From positions 961,977-1,025,976 of the forward strand of contig VFFE01009068.1 in NCBI GenBank assembly GCA_008921705.1: a stretch of DNA of 64,000 bases, read 5' to 3'. Origin of the DNA: Burhinus oedicnemus (lineage: Eukaryota; Chordata; Aves; Charadriiformes; Burhinidae). This document shows positions 14,686 to 27,195 of the stretch, piece after piece (position 1 is the first letter of the stretch; each line of letters opens with the position of its first letter). The notes beneath the pieces were generated by a model. That model did not search any database. It was not told the origin of the DNA and saw nothing but the letters and a program-made list of their open reading frames with translations. The position numbers and the translations under genes were made by a program.

Positions 14686-14710
14686 TATTATTAATAATAA
14701 TAATATTATC
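14686..14710. repeat. (ATT/AATA)n simple repeat
   Basis: A trinucleotide-like run of TTA/ATA units forms an AT-only block of about 25 bases. Confidence 0.8.
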
Positions 14711-16865
14711 TTTAGGATGCATCTGGATTTGTTCAGGACTATGTCTAAAAGTGACATACAAATTTGAAATTAGGCTTTGTGTTTCAATACCTCCTTTATT
14801 ATCCTCCATGTATCTTTTGGCCTCTCACAGTTATAAATTGCTAACACTAGTCTTTTCCTTAATTCTGCTCAAATACTATTTCTGTTGCCTATAAAAGTGA
14901 GACTCAATTGCCGTCCTGGAAGAGGACTATCAATTATCCCCACTGAATTCAAACAGTTGGGTCACATGGAAAGGGTCATGGGGAGGTTTTTCTGCCTTCT
15001 TCCTATTTTTTCCTTTAATAGGAATGAAACTGTGCTCCTATAAATATTAGAATAGTACACAGAGGCAAATCTGTGCACATCTCTCTTTTGTAGATGACAC
15101 CTGCTGTGTAAATCAGGTGCTATGAATCTCTCCCTAGAGAGTTTTATTTCATCGAATATGAAAGAGAGTACAAAGTTCTAAGCACTTATGTTAGGCACTC
15201 TAATATCCACATGAGTTTATTAAATGCAGAGCAAAACTGAGGAAAACCTGATGAAATTTGTTACAGAGATGAAAATATGGTAGCAAACAAAACTAAGATC
15301 TTGCTACAAATAGCAGTGTTTCACTCAGTGGCAGCTTTGACACTTTAGAATTGGAACATTTTTCTGCTGCAAAGCCTTTTCCTCAGTAAAAAAAACAATA
15401 TTTGGTCTTTCCCATCTGGAAGGGAATAGCAATTGGTTTCTCTAGTTTAGTTTATCTCATCAAATTAGTGCCCTGCATACCTCATTGAAATAGTTAACTT
15501 TCAATCAAAGTTGTGTTAATATACTGGCCAGAGATTCAAAGAGTTTGAGTTTTCTATAACTTACTTTATCACTACCTTCTTCTTCACACTGTACTGAATG
15601 AGCACATCTTTCAAAGTCTTCTTAAATACTTGTTTGGCTCAGAGGTGATTATAGTCATGACAGCAGTCAGAAGTCTTCTGGGATTTGGTACTACTGCCAT
15701 ATGCCTCATGTAAAGTAAGAACAGTTTCTGAGATTGTTCACTTACTTGTGGCATAGCAGCAAGCCAGTTCTGGATAAATATTCAGAGACAACAGCTAAAA
15801 TGATATGACTGTATTTCACTCACTGATTTTGAGAGAAGCAACAGGTATTTTTCATAAGCAAATAGCAGAATGGTGTCCAGATTGTCTGTAGTGCATTTAC
15901 TGTTTTAAGTGAGCTTCCAAAACAATAAAAGTCTTCTGCTAGACTATAATGCTATGATAAACAAACAATCCCTTCACAATGGTTTGGTTCCAAACTTGAC
16001 TGAAAAACTGATAGCTATTCTGAGTAACTGAACAGCTGAAAGTTAATTAACAAACAAATTCAGCTATGATGTGAATCAAAACGCTAATCTGTATATATCT
16101 GAGGGTTAGTTAGAATATAAGGGATAGACTGACAAGAAACAAGCACAAAGGAATAGTTTACAATGTCAGTTGTTGAAAATTAAAGAGAACCGAGTAAGAG
16201 ATATTTATGATAATCATATCTGTCAAAAGATAGTAAGTCAAAACTTTTTCTAAAGAGTGGCAGAGGTAAGTGTAGTTTAAGCCTTCAGAAAGGTCTGTGC
16301 ACATGAAAGGTGATATAGTCCAGAAAACTAATTATGAAATTTTTTAGCATTGCTGAGATTGAGTGGTCTTTAAAATCTGAAATTTCATTATGTCAAATCA
16401 GACAATCAATTTCATATAAAAAATAAAAAGAACCACTTAATGATCAATTCAAATCTAAAATTTTTGGCCATTTATACATTATCTGACACAGTTCACATAA
16501 AGTAACAAGACTCACAGTTTATGCAAGAGAGTTCTTGGACTCTGCAGCAGCATAAAATGAAATCTAAAGCTGTTTTAACAGATTTAGTCAGAGGTGTGAA
16601 ATATTTGTGAAGTCATATATTATCCTTCTGAAGCAATTCTAAAAGTATTACAAAAATGAAAATACAGAATCACTGCCTTTTATTTGTATAGCAACTAACA
16701 TCTGATGGCACTTAGGTTAATACAGTGATGTACCTACAAAACTAACTTGGAAATAAGTGATATGAATAGCAAAAATTTCTGGTTTCTGTGTGCAGATAGC
16801 AGAGAAAAAGGCAGCTGCTAATTCAGTACAAAGCTCCATTTTTGCTTTGTATCCCCATGTCTTAG

Positions 16866-16914
16866 ATTTTTTAATTTTATTTTATTTTGGGTTTTTTTTT
16901 TATTTTTATTTGCC
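16866..16914. repeat. T-rich TTTTA simple repeat
   Basis: Repeated TTTTA-like units are interrupted by GGG and followed by a T10 run. This is low-complexity sequence. Confidence 0.75.
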
Positions 16915-19900
16915 ATTGCACAGCTTCTGAGTTGCACCAAATTCCTGTCCAGTTCATAAGCTAGATTCCTGGGACATGGCTCCTGCATGTCTAGGAGCCT
17001 ACATGTCAACTCACTAACAGATTTTACCCTGCAGTACCCTCAAAGAGTATTTCAGTCCTTTTTGGTCCATGGATGAAATCTACTTATGCTATGGTCTCAC
17101 ATGTAAAGACGGAACATTTCAGTGTCTGGGGGATCAGTCTGGGATTTGAGAAATGATCATTCAGCTTCTTCCTTCACCCTGTTAACATCTGAAGCAAAGC
17201 AGTTGTTCTTTCTGTGACCGAGGGGATTAAAATAGTCAGCTGGAGACTACACTCCAAACTTTCCATGTTTAAGTCCCTCAAAGAATGAAGTTATTATACT
17301 GCGAGGATAATTCAGCACCAGATGTAAACATCTAATACTTCAGAAGAATCTGCTGACTGCCTGCAAAATTTTTGCTTCTACAAGAGAGGATGCAGACTTC
17401 CCTTACCTTCTCCTATCCTTCTTCCTCTGGTGTTAATATTAAGGGAAGTGGTTGGGGGAATCCAATGTGAAGAGAGAAGGCAAAATGGTGAGTAGAAAAA
17501 TTAATTTAGAAAACAGCAAGCGGTTTTGTTATTTATTGTAAAACTTAATATAGCAAGAAAGATAGTTATGAGAAGGGATGCTTTGCAATAGACTTCTTAT
17601 GCACGTTTTGGGGCGAGGTAATGATTCAAAAGTATATACATTGCCCACTTTATTTCAGATTTTCTTAAATGATGCTCTTTGAGTAGAAGTCACTGACATG
17701 AATTTGCAGGTACAAGAAAGAAAGCTGTTCTGAGAAAACAAGGTGGAAATCATATCCCAGGCTGACTTCTTTCTACAAATGAATTTACTTCTTTGTCTTT
17801 AACAGACAAGAACAAGACACAAAATGCCACTTGTCTTTCTGTTCCTGTTAAATCACTTTATTTTATGACGGAGAAACCTAACATAGCGTATAACTCCTGT
17901 ATAATATTTTTACTCTCTATGTTTCAGATACTATTCATGTAGTGCCACTTCATTATTTTTATTTAAAAGCATATTACTAGAATTTATGGTGGATTAGATC
18001 CTCGTCACAAAAAATAAATACCTAGACACCATCACCAAATAAGACTTCTGTATTATTCCTACTGTCAGATTAAGGTGTTCAGCACTCTAATAAAACTGAA
18101 AAGAATGAGAAGTGACTTGACAGAACATAGGAACTGTGCAATATAGCTGCACATTTTGTGTGTTGTTAAAAGTCGTAAAACTTGGATTCTATCAGCAGTG
18201 TAGCAGCCTGTTACCTATTATCACTATTCTTGTGCGAGTTCATTTTTTCTAAAGATTGCTTAATTCAACTGACTGAAAATGAAAGCCACAAAACAATATT
18301 TCTTATTTTTGTTCCCTATGACTGTTCAGCGCTTGTATCATTGGCATTTGCTGTACAGCAATCTGAGCAATGACTCAAAGTGGCAGGCAAAATGGAGCAT
18401 AACCGGAGACTACACATAGCTGTATTTTTGCCAAGTAGGTATTTCTGCATCTCATATTAAGTTGGCATATTTCACACAAGCCTTTATCAAGTGTTCAATT
18501 TGCATATTAAAAATTTGTACATCTAATATATGTTTCTAGACAAGCCTGAATACTAAAAAATAAAAAGCCATTTCCTACATGTATTTTTGAAAGCTCTAAA
18601 TTACCTTAGAAGATAAAATATAGTAATGAAAAAACTGATGTTATCCCAGCAAGTTTTCTAACCGCGAAAGACGCTTAAAATTCAGATTCCTTTCCTCTGC
18701 CTGCAGATGATGTATTTGGGTCTGTCGAGACTCATCCCCTTGGCATGCGATCATCAGGTCCAATTTAAATTTGCCAACCTTTGCTACTCACTTAAGCCCA
18801 CTCTCAATGAACATTAGCCAGACCTATGTTCTTCTGCTAAAAGCAGTTGGAAATCTCAAGCATGCTGTTTCATGAAATCCATCAGAAGCACCAGTTGTGT
18901 CTGATTAATTCACTACTACGTTGGTAGTGTACAAGTTTATGCCACATAGAAACTTTTCCAGAGGTTACAAAGTTCCAATGGCTCTTTGGAAAGCAGGTTG
19001 GGCTGTTTTGGCATCTTATGCTATTTTATAAAAAGCCACAAAGAAACATTGCTGTTCAACTACCCATGTTTATTGAACGAAGTCTAGCTACGTAATTACA
19101 CTGGGTCATCTGGGTTCTGGTAGCTTTGGTAGGATAATGTTTGTTAAACAAAGTTAGAGTATCCCACCATTTTTTCAAGTTTCCTAATCTATTCTTTTAT
19201 TACGGTAACCCAGGACGAAGACTAGATTTGTGGTCAGTCTTGACAGAGAACCTATTGATATTCTCACACATATATAAACATTGCCCAGCTTTTCATCAGG
19301 AGGTGAGCAGCACTTTCTTGGATTACATGACCTCTCTCCTACAGTCATTTCACTACAGGTCTGCCACATGACCAAACTGTAGAAGTTCCCATCATGTTAT
19401 GGTAGCTTCACTGTATGTGAAGAAGGGAGGGAGCCTACGCTTTAAAAGCAATCCACCTTGTTTGGTCAAGGTCAAAATACTGTCCACTGCGTTGTGTACT
19501 GCAGCTGTACACACTACACTGGACAGCATTGTAGAGGGTAAATCTACCTTGCAGTCAAAACATGATAATACATTTTGTTGTCGAAATGCAAGCTACCTTT
19601 CGATAATCTAGTATAGGTGATAATAGCAAAGTAGCTGAAAGACCAAAGAACTCAACACAAGTTGAAAACCCATCCTTGGGATCCTGAGCAGTGCTTGAGT
19701 AACATGTCTGTACCAAGTTCTGTAATATCATGTCCATACCGCACTTGGCACCTAGGCCAGCGAGTTTAAAACTAACTTGACAATGTCTCTACATTTTCTA
19801 CATTGAAATCATCAGTCTCCTCATTCAGAAAAAAAATGTATAGATTAAGGATCTTATGAAAATAAAGCTGACTTTGTTCCATGCCTCTGTTGTCTTAGCA

Positions 19901-21894
19901 CCAATAAATAACATTTCTAATAAGCAAAAATAATGTTATAAATGTCATCTCTGTAGCATCTATGAAGAAAATTTTTCAAATCACTGTGCCCTCTGAGTCT
20001 GCTGAAGTACAAAAATAATGAATGATTTGACAAAATATCCATTGTAAGTTAGAGAATAACCCAAAATCTGCTGGTTTAATTTTATTGGGTTTTCTTTTAA
20101 AAAAGTGTCATTTAATACATTTCACTTTCAAACAGACAGAACCCATGTTTTATGTGTGGAGATAGATCCAAAGACCAAACTAAAATAAGGTTTAAGTGAT
20201 CATAGGTTCTTTTCATTTATACTGTTTGTTTTATTATCTGCTAGCTCCCTCAAATATTTTTAAAATGGGCTGGCTAATTACAACCAAACCACAGAAAGAT
20301 AAGAGGAAGAAAGGCATTAATTTTGTATTAGGTTTGTGTGAACAGACAAAAGAAAAAGGAAAGTCCCACACTGCAGAAAAGTCTGCTTCAGGAATTTAGC
20401 CCTGATTATATGTCAAGCAATCCACACAATAGTTCATCCTTGAAACACAAATCCAGAGGGAAAAAATGTTCACGTGGGTGCAACTACTCACTTAACCATT
20501 TATTTAAATGTTTGCTTTGCAACACTTTCCAGATTACAGATGTTTGCTGTGAAACATGCAGTCCCTTAGAATTCTATCCTTTTAAAAGATTACTCTTTAG
20601 AATAGCATGACTCTGATTTAACTTTCATAATTGCAGTTCTCTGTAACATTTCTTTTTTAACTGACTTTTTTTTAATATCACCATGTTCAGTAACAGATTG
20701 CAATGCGGATTGCACTGCTGCTCTACAGCCAGTTAAACACTTATTAGCTCACAGCTGAAAGTTTTTAATAACACTTGCTCATTTCTTTATAGTGTCAGGT
20801 TTTAATTTCAAGAATAAATAAACTGTGTGTTCTCAACCTAAGTATTTGCTTTATTGAAAAATAGCTTAATTGGTTTAGAGAGATTAATGTATTGGTTAAT
20901 TTAAATTTTACTTCATATTAATAATTCTATCAAATGACTAAGAAATGAATGACTTCAGAAAAAAAAGATTGGTGGGATGTATATTTTAAATCCTAAAGGA
21001 CCTTCACTGGTGTTCCTAGGGTAACCGAACTTTATAAGCATCACCATGCCAAGCTATGCAACCCATGGGATGTCATCCATGTTAGCAATAAGAAATCTGA
21101 AAATTATATTCCTAGGATTTCAGAGATCTATTATTAATCATTGCTAACTGATATAGAAGTTTTTTGTTGCTCATCTATGCACCTATGCCTATTTCTGTGA
21201 TTATTAGTTTCCAGAAAAACACTTTTTGTGTGGACATATTTATGAACGCTAGGATGGAAGGTTCTTATACTACAAATAAACATGCAACCTTATATATGCA
21301 TACTGACATATGGTTTGAGAGGGTTTATCAAGTACATTCCACACTGCTAGTAGAACGAAAACTCAATGTTGCCTTAACTGTAGTCTGGGGTTTTTCACCA
21401 CTTAAAGCTCTTGCCCCTTCTGCAAGCACAGCTATTTTAATACAAATACCAATTTCTCTTCTTGGGTTAAAAGATGACAGTGGTTTATCTAAATACAACA
21501 GAGTTGTGAGCTTTGCATTCAACTGCACTAACATAAATTTATTAATGTTGTCTTTTAAAGAAACATAAATTTATAACTTCATGTTATGATATATGTATTT
21601 CAAAATATATAGAAGAGGATTCATAGTTCCTTTGCAAAATCAGATATTTTCCACTGTTCTACACTTTATCAATTACTCTTACTGAGGACTCACAGCTGTG
21701 AAATTTTTTAAGAGGGACACACTGCATACTGAATGCCAGTGAATTGCATCAATATGGGTATGAACCAAAGTTTCGTCGAATCCACAGAAACTAGAACTCT
21801 ATAGTCATGGTAAAAATCCTGAGCTGAGGTCTAGTCCACATCAGCACGGATAACAATGCTCCCTAAAACTTTCCCTAAATCCTTCCATCTCCCA

Positions 21895-22100
21895 ACATTC
21901 CTGCTTTCTTTTTGTTAAAACTGAAAATTGTCTGCCGTGCTCCTGGCTGGGGGAGTGGGATGGGCCTCGGCTTCCCTCACTGACCTGGAGAGCCCCTGAC
22001 AGTGCTGGTGGCAGGGACCCAGGGAGCCTCACAGTGCGGTGGAGCCACCAACCCTCACAGCACCATGGCATCACCACAATGTCTCTCCAGCTACTTGGAG
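21895..22100. other. GC-rich island of unknown nature
   Basis: A short block much richer in G and C than its surroundings, with CTGG, CCC and CAG clusters. A minus-strand frame of 100 codons (21841-22143) is open but recalls no known protein and is not bounded by convincing splice sites. It may be an unrecognised old repeat or a relic exon. Confidence 0.3.
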
Positions 22101-23854
22101 GGTACAGTATGAGCTCAGTTTTTTCCCAAGAAATTGAATACATTCAAAATTAGTACAAAAATATGTACTTTCTCTCAAAGAAAAAAAAATTGTTCAGGAA
22201 ATAAGATGTTTGTCGTAGTATTTTCTGAACCATTCTAAATAATAAGATGACATGAATCTCTCTCTCTCTGCTTTTTTGTCTAAGTTGTTTAGAAATCTAC
22301 AAAAGTTTGTCAAATTCAATTGTATTTCATAGAATTTCTCCATAAAAATCACCTTCATGGACTCTCTTCCTTCTTCAATGTTTTTTAAAGGATGTCAGAC
22401 ACATTCATTTGCATGTTAGCTTTCAGTTAAAGGTATACACTTAGGACTATTATTTTCTTTTTTTAATAGTCAATGAATTCAATGCTAGCTAAAACAGGTT
22501 TTGTCAGCTGTCAACATTTCTATTTTCTTTCTGGACTGTGAAGTGAGCTAATATTACAAATTACTGTGGGAAGAAAGTTACTGGTATCCCAAAGGCCACA
22601 TTTATGACCTTCCCAATATTCGTTCTCCTTAATAAAAATAGAACTACTGGAAAATTTTTCTGTATAGAGTTTTATTATTGGAAAGCTGAAACATAATTTC
22701 TAAGTATAAGAACAAAGATGGCTGAGAAAGCTTGAGTAATATAGCCAAACACATTACTTTTTGTGCAAGTATCAATCTAAATTCTCCTTGCATTGTTAAA
22801 GTTAGTGACTTCAGAACATCACAGAATCATATCCTAATAGTTTTTTTTTAATTATCTGAAAGAATAATTTCCAAACTTATGTTTATTGGCACTCATCAGA
22901 AGCATTAACTGGGTTTCTTAGTATTAACACTACAGAAAATAAACCTGTTGCATTTGAAAGTTCATAAATGACACAAAGTTGTTTATATTAATGTGTCCTG
23001 AAAAAATCATGGATAAAATAAGACTTGAATTTCCAAGAAATATCAAGAGAAAGCAGGGCAGCCAAGAGCGTATAATCATTCAATTTGTAGAAGCCATGAC
23101 TGCTTTTCTAATGTCATAATACTGTCTGATACAATGCGCAGTATGAAGAAAACTGCTATTGTTTTTTATCATCTCCCATTAGCAAAGTACCAAGACATAT
23201 TTGGTCATACCTTATAGATCTGGAGGGTCAGAGGGCAGTATTTTATACCTATAGGTCCTCAGGATGATCTATCAGGGTATTCCCAGGAGATGAAATTATA
23301 TCTATTCTTCACAAAGACCCTTGTCCTGCAGACATTTGCATATCCAATTAGCTTTACTGATCTGATTGACTTCTTGATTTTAATGCAAACACTGATAGTA
23401 GGAATATGTTGTGTGTACCTAATAACTTAGTTGCACTGTTCCCAGATGTGTAACTGCTGTGTGTGAAGACATATCTCCAATAACATTAATCCAGCTAATT
23501 CCAGTACTGAGTGTAGTGGAACGGCAGCAGCCTGGACATCCTCTGCCGGCGTCCTAGCCAGTGCCCTGTGTTTGGAGCCAAGGGTTGTGGTGGCTCACTT
23601 TCACTCCAGTGCTTAGGAGATGGGACAGTTACTCAGTACAGAGGAAATCTGAATTCAGCTCGCAGACACCTTACCCCTACAGAACACGAAATCATAGGTC
23701 TTTCCCAGAAAGTGAAAACATTTTAACAGTTTGCCAAAATCAGCTTTAAGACTCCTTATATAGATCAAAACCACCGTGGTCCTGCATCACAAAGGGATGA
23801 CCCAATATAAATCCACTTCACCAGTTCATATGAACAGAGGTTATCTTTTTGGTC

Positions 23855-24392
23855 AGTTGGCTTGCCTGGCTGGCAGGTAAGCCCTCACTCAGTTGCTCAC
23901 TCACTTTTCCCCAGTGGGATGAAGGAGAGAATTGAAAGGTCAAAAGCAAGGGGGAAAAAAGCAACAATGAAACAAAAAAAACCAAGATAAAGACAGTTTA
24001 ACAAGTGAAGAAGAAAAATAGAAAGAAGTGATGCAAAAGCAATCACTCATCACCAGCAGACTGCTGCCCAGACAGTCTGAGCAACTGCTATGTTGGAGAA
24101 ACTCCCATCCAAGTTTTATTGTTGAGCATGACATCGTATGGTATGGAATATCCCTTTGGTCAGCTGGGGTTACCTGTCCTGGCTGTGTCTACTCCCAACC
24201 TCTTGCATGCCCCCAGCCTGCTCACTGAGGGGCAGTGTGGGAAACAGAGAAGATCTTAAAGCTGTGCAAATACATCTATAGCCAAAACACTGGTGGTTTA
24301 TCAATACTATTTGGGGTCACTCACCCAAAACACACCACCATATGGGCTGCTGTGGAGAAAATTAACTCCATCCCAACCAGACCCAGTACAAC
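23855..24392 (-). mobile_element. Solo LTR of an avian endogenous retrovirus (diverged)
   Basis: This block resembles 51077-51673 along most of its length and lies in the same minus orientation. Shared landmarks on the plus strand are 'gttgagcatgacatc', 'tccctttggtcag', 'cccccagcct' and 'aaaattaactc'. Read on the minus strand it contains an AATAAA polyadenylation signal (complement of 24115-24120), as expected in an LTR. It is more degraded than the 51-kb copy, especially near its left end where the boundary is approximate. No internal gag, pol or env sequence is adjacent, so it is a solo LTR or a remnant. I recall this family from many neoavian genomes; subfamily naming needs a repeat-library search. 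Confidence 0.85.
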
Positions 24393-26253
24393 CGGCAGAT
24401 TTTATGCCAGTCCGTACTATCCCATAGACCTTTTTACGAGCCATTACTTGATTTCCACTCTTTATCTGTAGGAAACCATCCCTGAATGTCACTGCCTTAA
24501 ACTGATTGTTTTGCTTTCTACCCACTCCAGAGAAGCTGGGCTTTTCCTACCTCTAGATCTCGTCTTGCACTGAACCTCTTCAGTGACTATTTGGTTTAGC
24601 TGTCCTGCATCACACTAAACATCTTTGTTAGAACTTTTGCTCCAACTATGTCATTGTTTCTGACCAGGATGGTTGAAGTCTGTGTGCTAATATGTTTTTA
24701 AGGGACTGTATTTTGAGGTTTGCATACTCTATTTGCTCACATTTTCAGTACTACCAGTATCTAAACAATGAGTGCAATTGTAACATTAGTCAAAAGAGAA
24801 AATTATTTCAAAAGAGATTTTCAAGCTTTAAGTTCCCTTTAATAGGGGAAAAATCTTTGTAATACTGACTGCAGTTCAATTTCTAAATAATATCAGCAAC
24901 CTGTTCACAAAAAGCAGATACAATGAGCTAGTATCCAAGAGTATGTAATACCAGCAGCTTCCAGAATTTCAAACGTATATCATGCATGTTCAAAAAAGGT
25001 CATGTAACATGACCTACAATATGATCAAATTTCATTCTGGCATTTTTAGATTTCCCTTTTTTCTCCTCTGAGAAGGCAATATCAAGAATTATGGGACAAG
25101 TTTTCAGTTATTTATAAACTGATAGAAATTAACATTTCTATTATTTCCTGCCAGTTCTTTGCATACCTAACTGCAGTCAACATTCTGAGTGCCTCTGAGC
25201 TCAGATATGATTCCTCATCAGACTTTGTAGACTTAGTTTGTTTTAAGGATTTGGCTTCACTTATTCATAAGTGAAAATGTTGTTTCTTTTTAATGCAAAA
25301 GACCAAACAACTAAAATGACCTTTGAAAAATACTATGAAGTTATATTCCACTGCTTCCTGACAATTTTTCTGACACAATGTTTGCCATAGATATTAGCGT
25401 GCACATAAAAATCAATGCTTATCAAATCCAACATTAAATGAAGGGCTACGTGTGACAAAACAACACCCTGATAAAGTTTACCTGTTAACTTCTCTGCAAT
25501 AATATTCAGGTGAATAATGTTAAGAAAAACCCTACATTTTCTAATACTGAAAGTCAGCAGGAAAATTCAGCCACTTTCACTTTTACTTTTGCTGCTGTCC
25601 TCTGGCTTCAAAAAAGGTCATTAATTCCTAATAAGGGCCCTGAAAGTGTATGATGGTTTCAAAAATAGTAATAACAAGGAAGAATACTTAGAAAGCTTTT
25701 ATAATAGAGACTGTCTGCCATCTTCCTAAAGTCTCCTTTGGAAGTTTCAAGTTATTGATGGCTTGTTTCTTTAGTCCAGGGTGAGGTAAAAAAGACATTG
25801 CATCTTTCTTTAGGTGAGGTGCCAAAACTTAGTCAACCCATCAAAGACCTGAAGAGTGCTTCAGCAGTGTTTATTCTTCCTTTGGTTATTAAGCACTGAG
25901 CTCCTAACTTGAGTAACTTCTAAGCATCCAGTATTAAGTAGCATGAGTCCAACATTCTTGCAGAAAATTTCTATACAAAGGGTGGCAGATTTGGATGAGG
26001 TGCAATATGGTAAAAGTAGAATTGTCATTGCTGTTGCTGTTACACACAGGAATTGTTACATGGACGTTATTACATGAAGGAATTCCTAGATGAAGAAATG
26101 TCATCTTAAGCACTGATATTGAAAAGACATGTTCCCTGCTCCAGCTGTTTCACAGTCTGGGTAGGTTCGTATGGAGTTCCTTATTTCCTCTGTTATCTGA
26201 GCATGTTCATTTTGAAAAGAATGTTATGATTTGTGTTGAACAAGAAAACACAG

Positions 26254-26272
26254 AAACAAACAAACAAACAAG
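26254..26272. repeat. (CAAA)n microsatellite
   Basis: Several CAAA units in tandem, the same motif as at 2980-2999. Confidence 0.8.
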
Positions 26273-27151
26273 CCATTACATTTGGTCTTTTTTACTGCAG
26301 TATTCTTCAAAAAAGTCCCAATTTCTGCTTATTCATAACTATTTGTAGGGCTGTTGTTTTTTCTTTCAGTAACTCCTTATACTCATGATATGATAAACTG
26401 AGACAGGTCGCTAACTCTTTGATTTTCTCAGTTATTCTACAGTTCAGTAATCAGATGGATTGGAGTCGGTTGTGACAGATCTCAACCTCATTCAGTAGTG
26501 TAATTTTAAAAACGACTCTACTTTTCTACACAGGATCATAAAAACTGCAGAACCAAGGGTGCATTTTAGCCCAGCATCCGGTTACTGACAGCAGCCCATA
26601 GAACATATCTAGAGATCAGATATAAGGAGTTGCTGAAGTGTCATCCTAACCTCTGGAAGTTACAGTTCAGTTTAAATACTGGACTGCAAGGTTTTATTAC
26701 CTGTTTTCTGTTGCCATTAGCTGCGGTAAGACTAGGTATTTTGGTAATTTCCCTCAACATAAAATTTTCTTTTCTCCAATTTAAGATCCTTAAAATTTAA
26801 TGTTTCTATAACTATTCATTTTTATTAAGAATAACAACTTTCTGTCATACCAACGTATGAAGACTGGAGAGAGTTCAAAAAAAAACAGATTTATTGAAAT
26901 CCAGATCCCTTCTCAGCACCTAAAACAAAGGCTTCTGTGCCAGGTCCAACCGTAGGAAAAAAAAAAAAAAGAAGGAAAGACCATCAGAGACAGCTGAACT
27001 TCACTCTTTTTCAGGAATAAGAAGTATTTAGTCCCAGTTTTCTGAAGTGTTAAATTCGTTACTCAGCACCACTGAAGATTTTTTGTGAGCATAAGAAAAG
27101 CTTCATAGAATCATTTATTTTTCATTTATTCTCAATCATTATGACAGCTAA

Positions 27152-27195
27152 TTAAAAAAAAAGAAAAAAAGAAAAAGCAGAAGAAAAGAAAGCAG
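27152..27195. repeat. Purine-rich A/G tract
   Basis: A run of A with interspersed G residues forms a polypurine stretch of about 44 bases. It is low-complexity sequence. Confidence 0.7.

Larger units (their letters stand above)
8042..23854. other. Long unique AT-rich non-coding stretch
   Basis: About 15.8 kb without a supported gene. Simple tracts include a T15 run (10788-10802), an ATT/AATA repeat (14686-14710), a TTTTA-rich tract (16866-16914) and a short TC run near 22258. A GC-richer island lies at about 21900-22100. Open frames of 60-134 residues are scattered on both strands, including 21164-21568. They are AT-driven or overlap antisense frames and show no recognised domain. The stretch could hold conserved non-coding elements, which need cross-species alignment to detect. 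Confidence 0.6.

Noticed and set aside
21164..21568. 134-codon plus-strand open frame, one of the longest outside repeats
   Set aside because: It has AT-biased codons, no recognised domain, no splice context and an overlapping open frame on the minus strand. Frames of this length are expected by chance in 64 kb.
22816..22832. Short CR1-tail-like string 'atcacagaatcat'
   Set aside because: Only about 13 bases match and no 3' UTR sequence is beside it, so chance is likely.
27103..27116. Short CR1-tail-like string 'catagaatcat'
   Set aside because: Too short, with no adjoining CR1 sequence.
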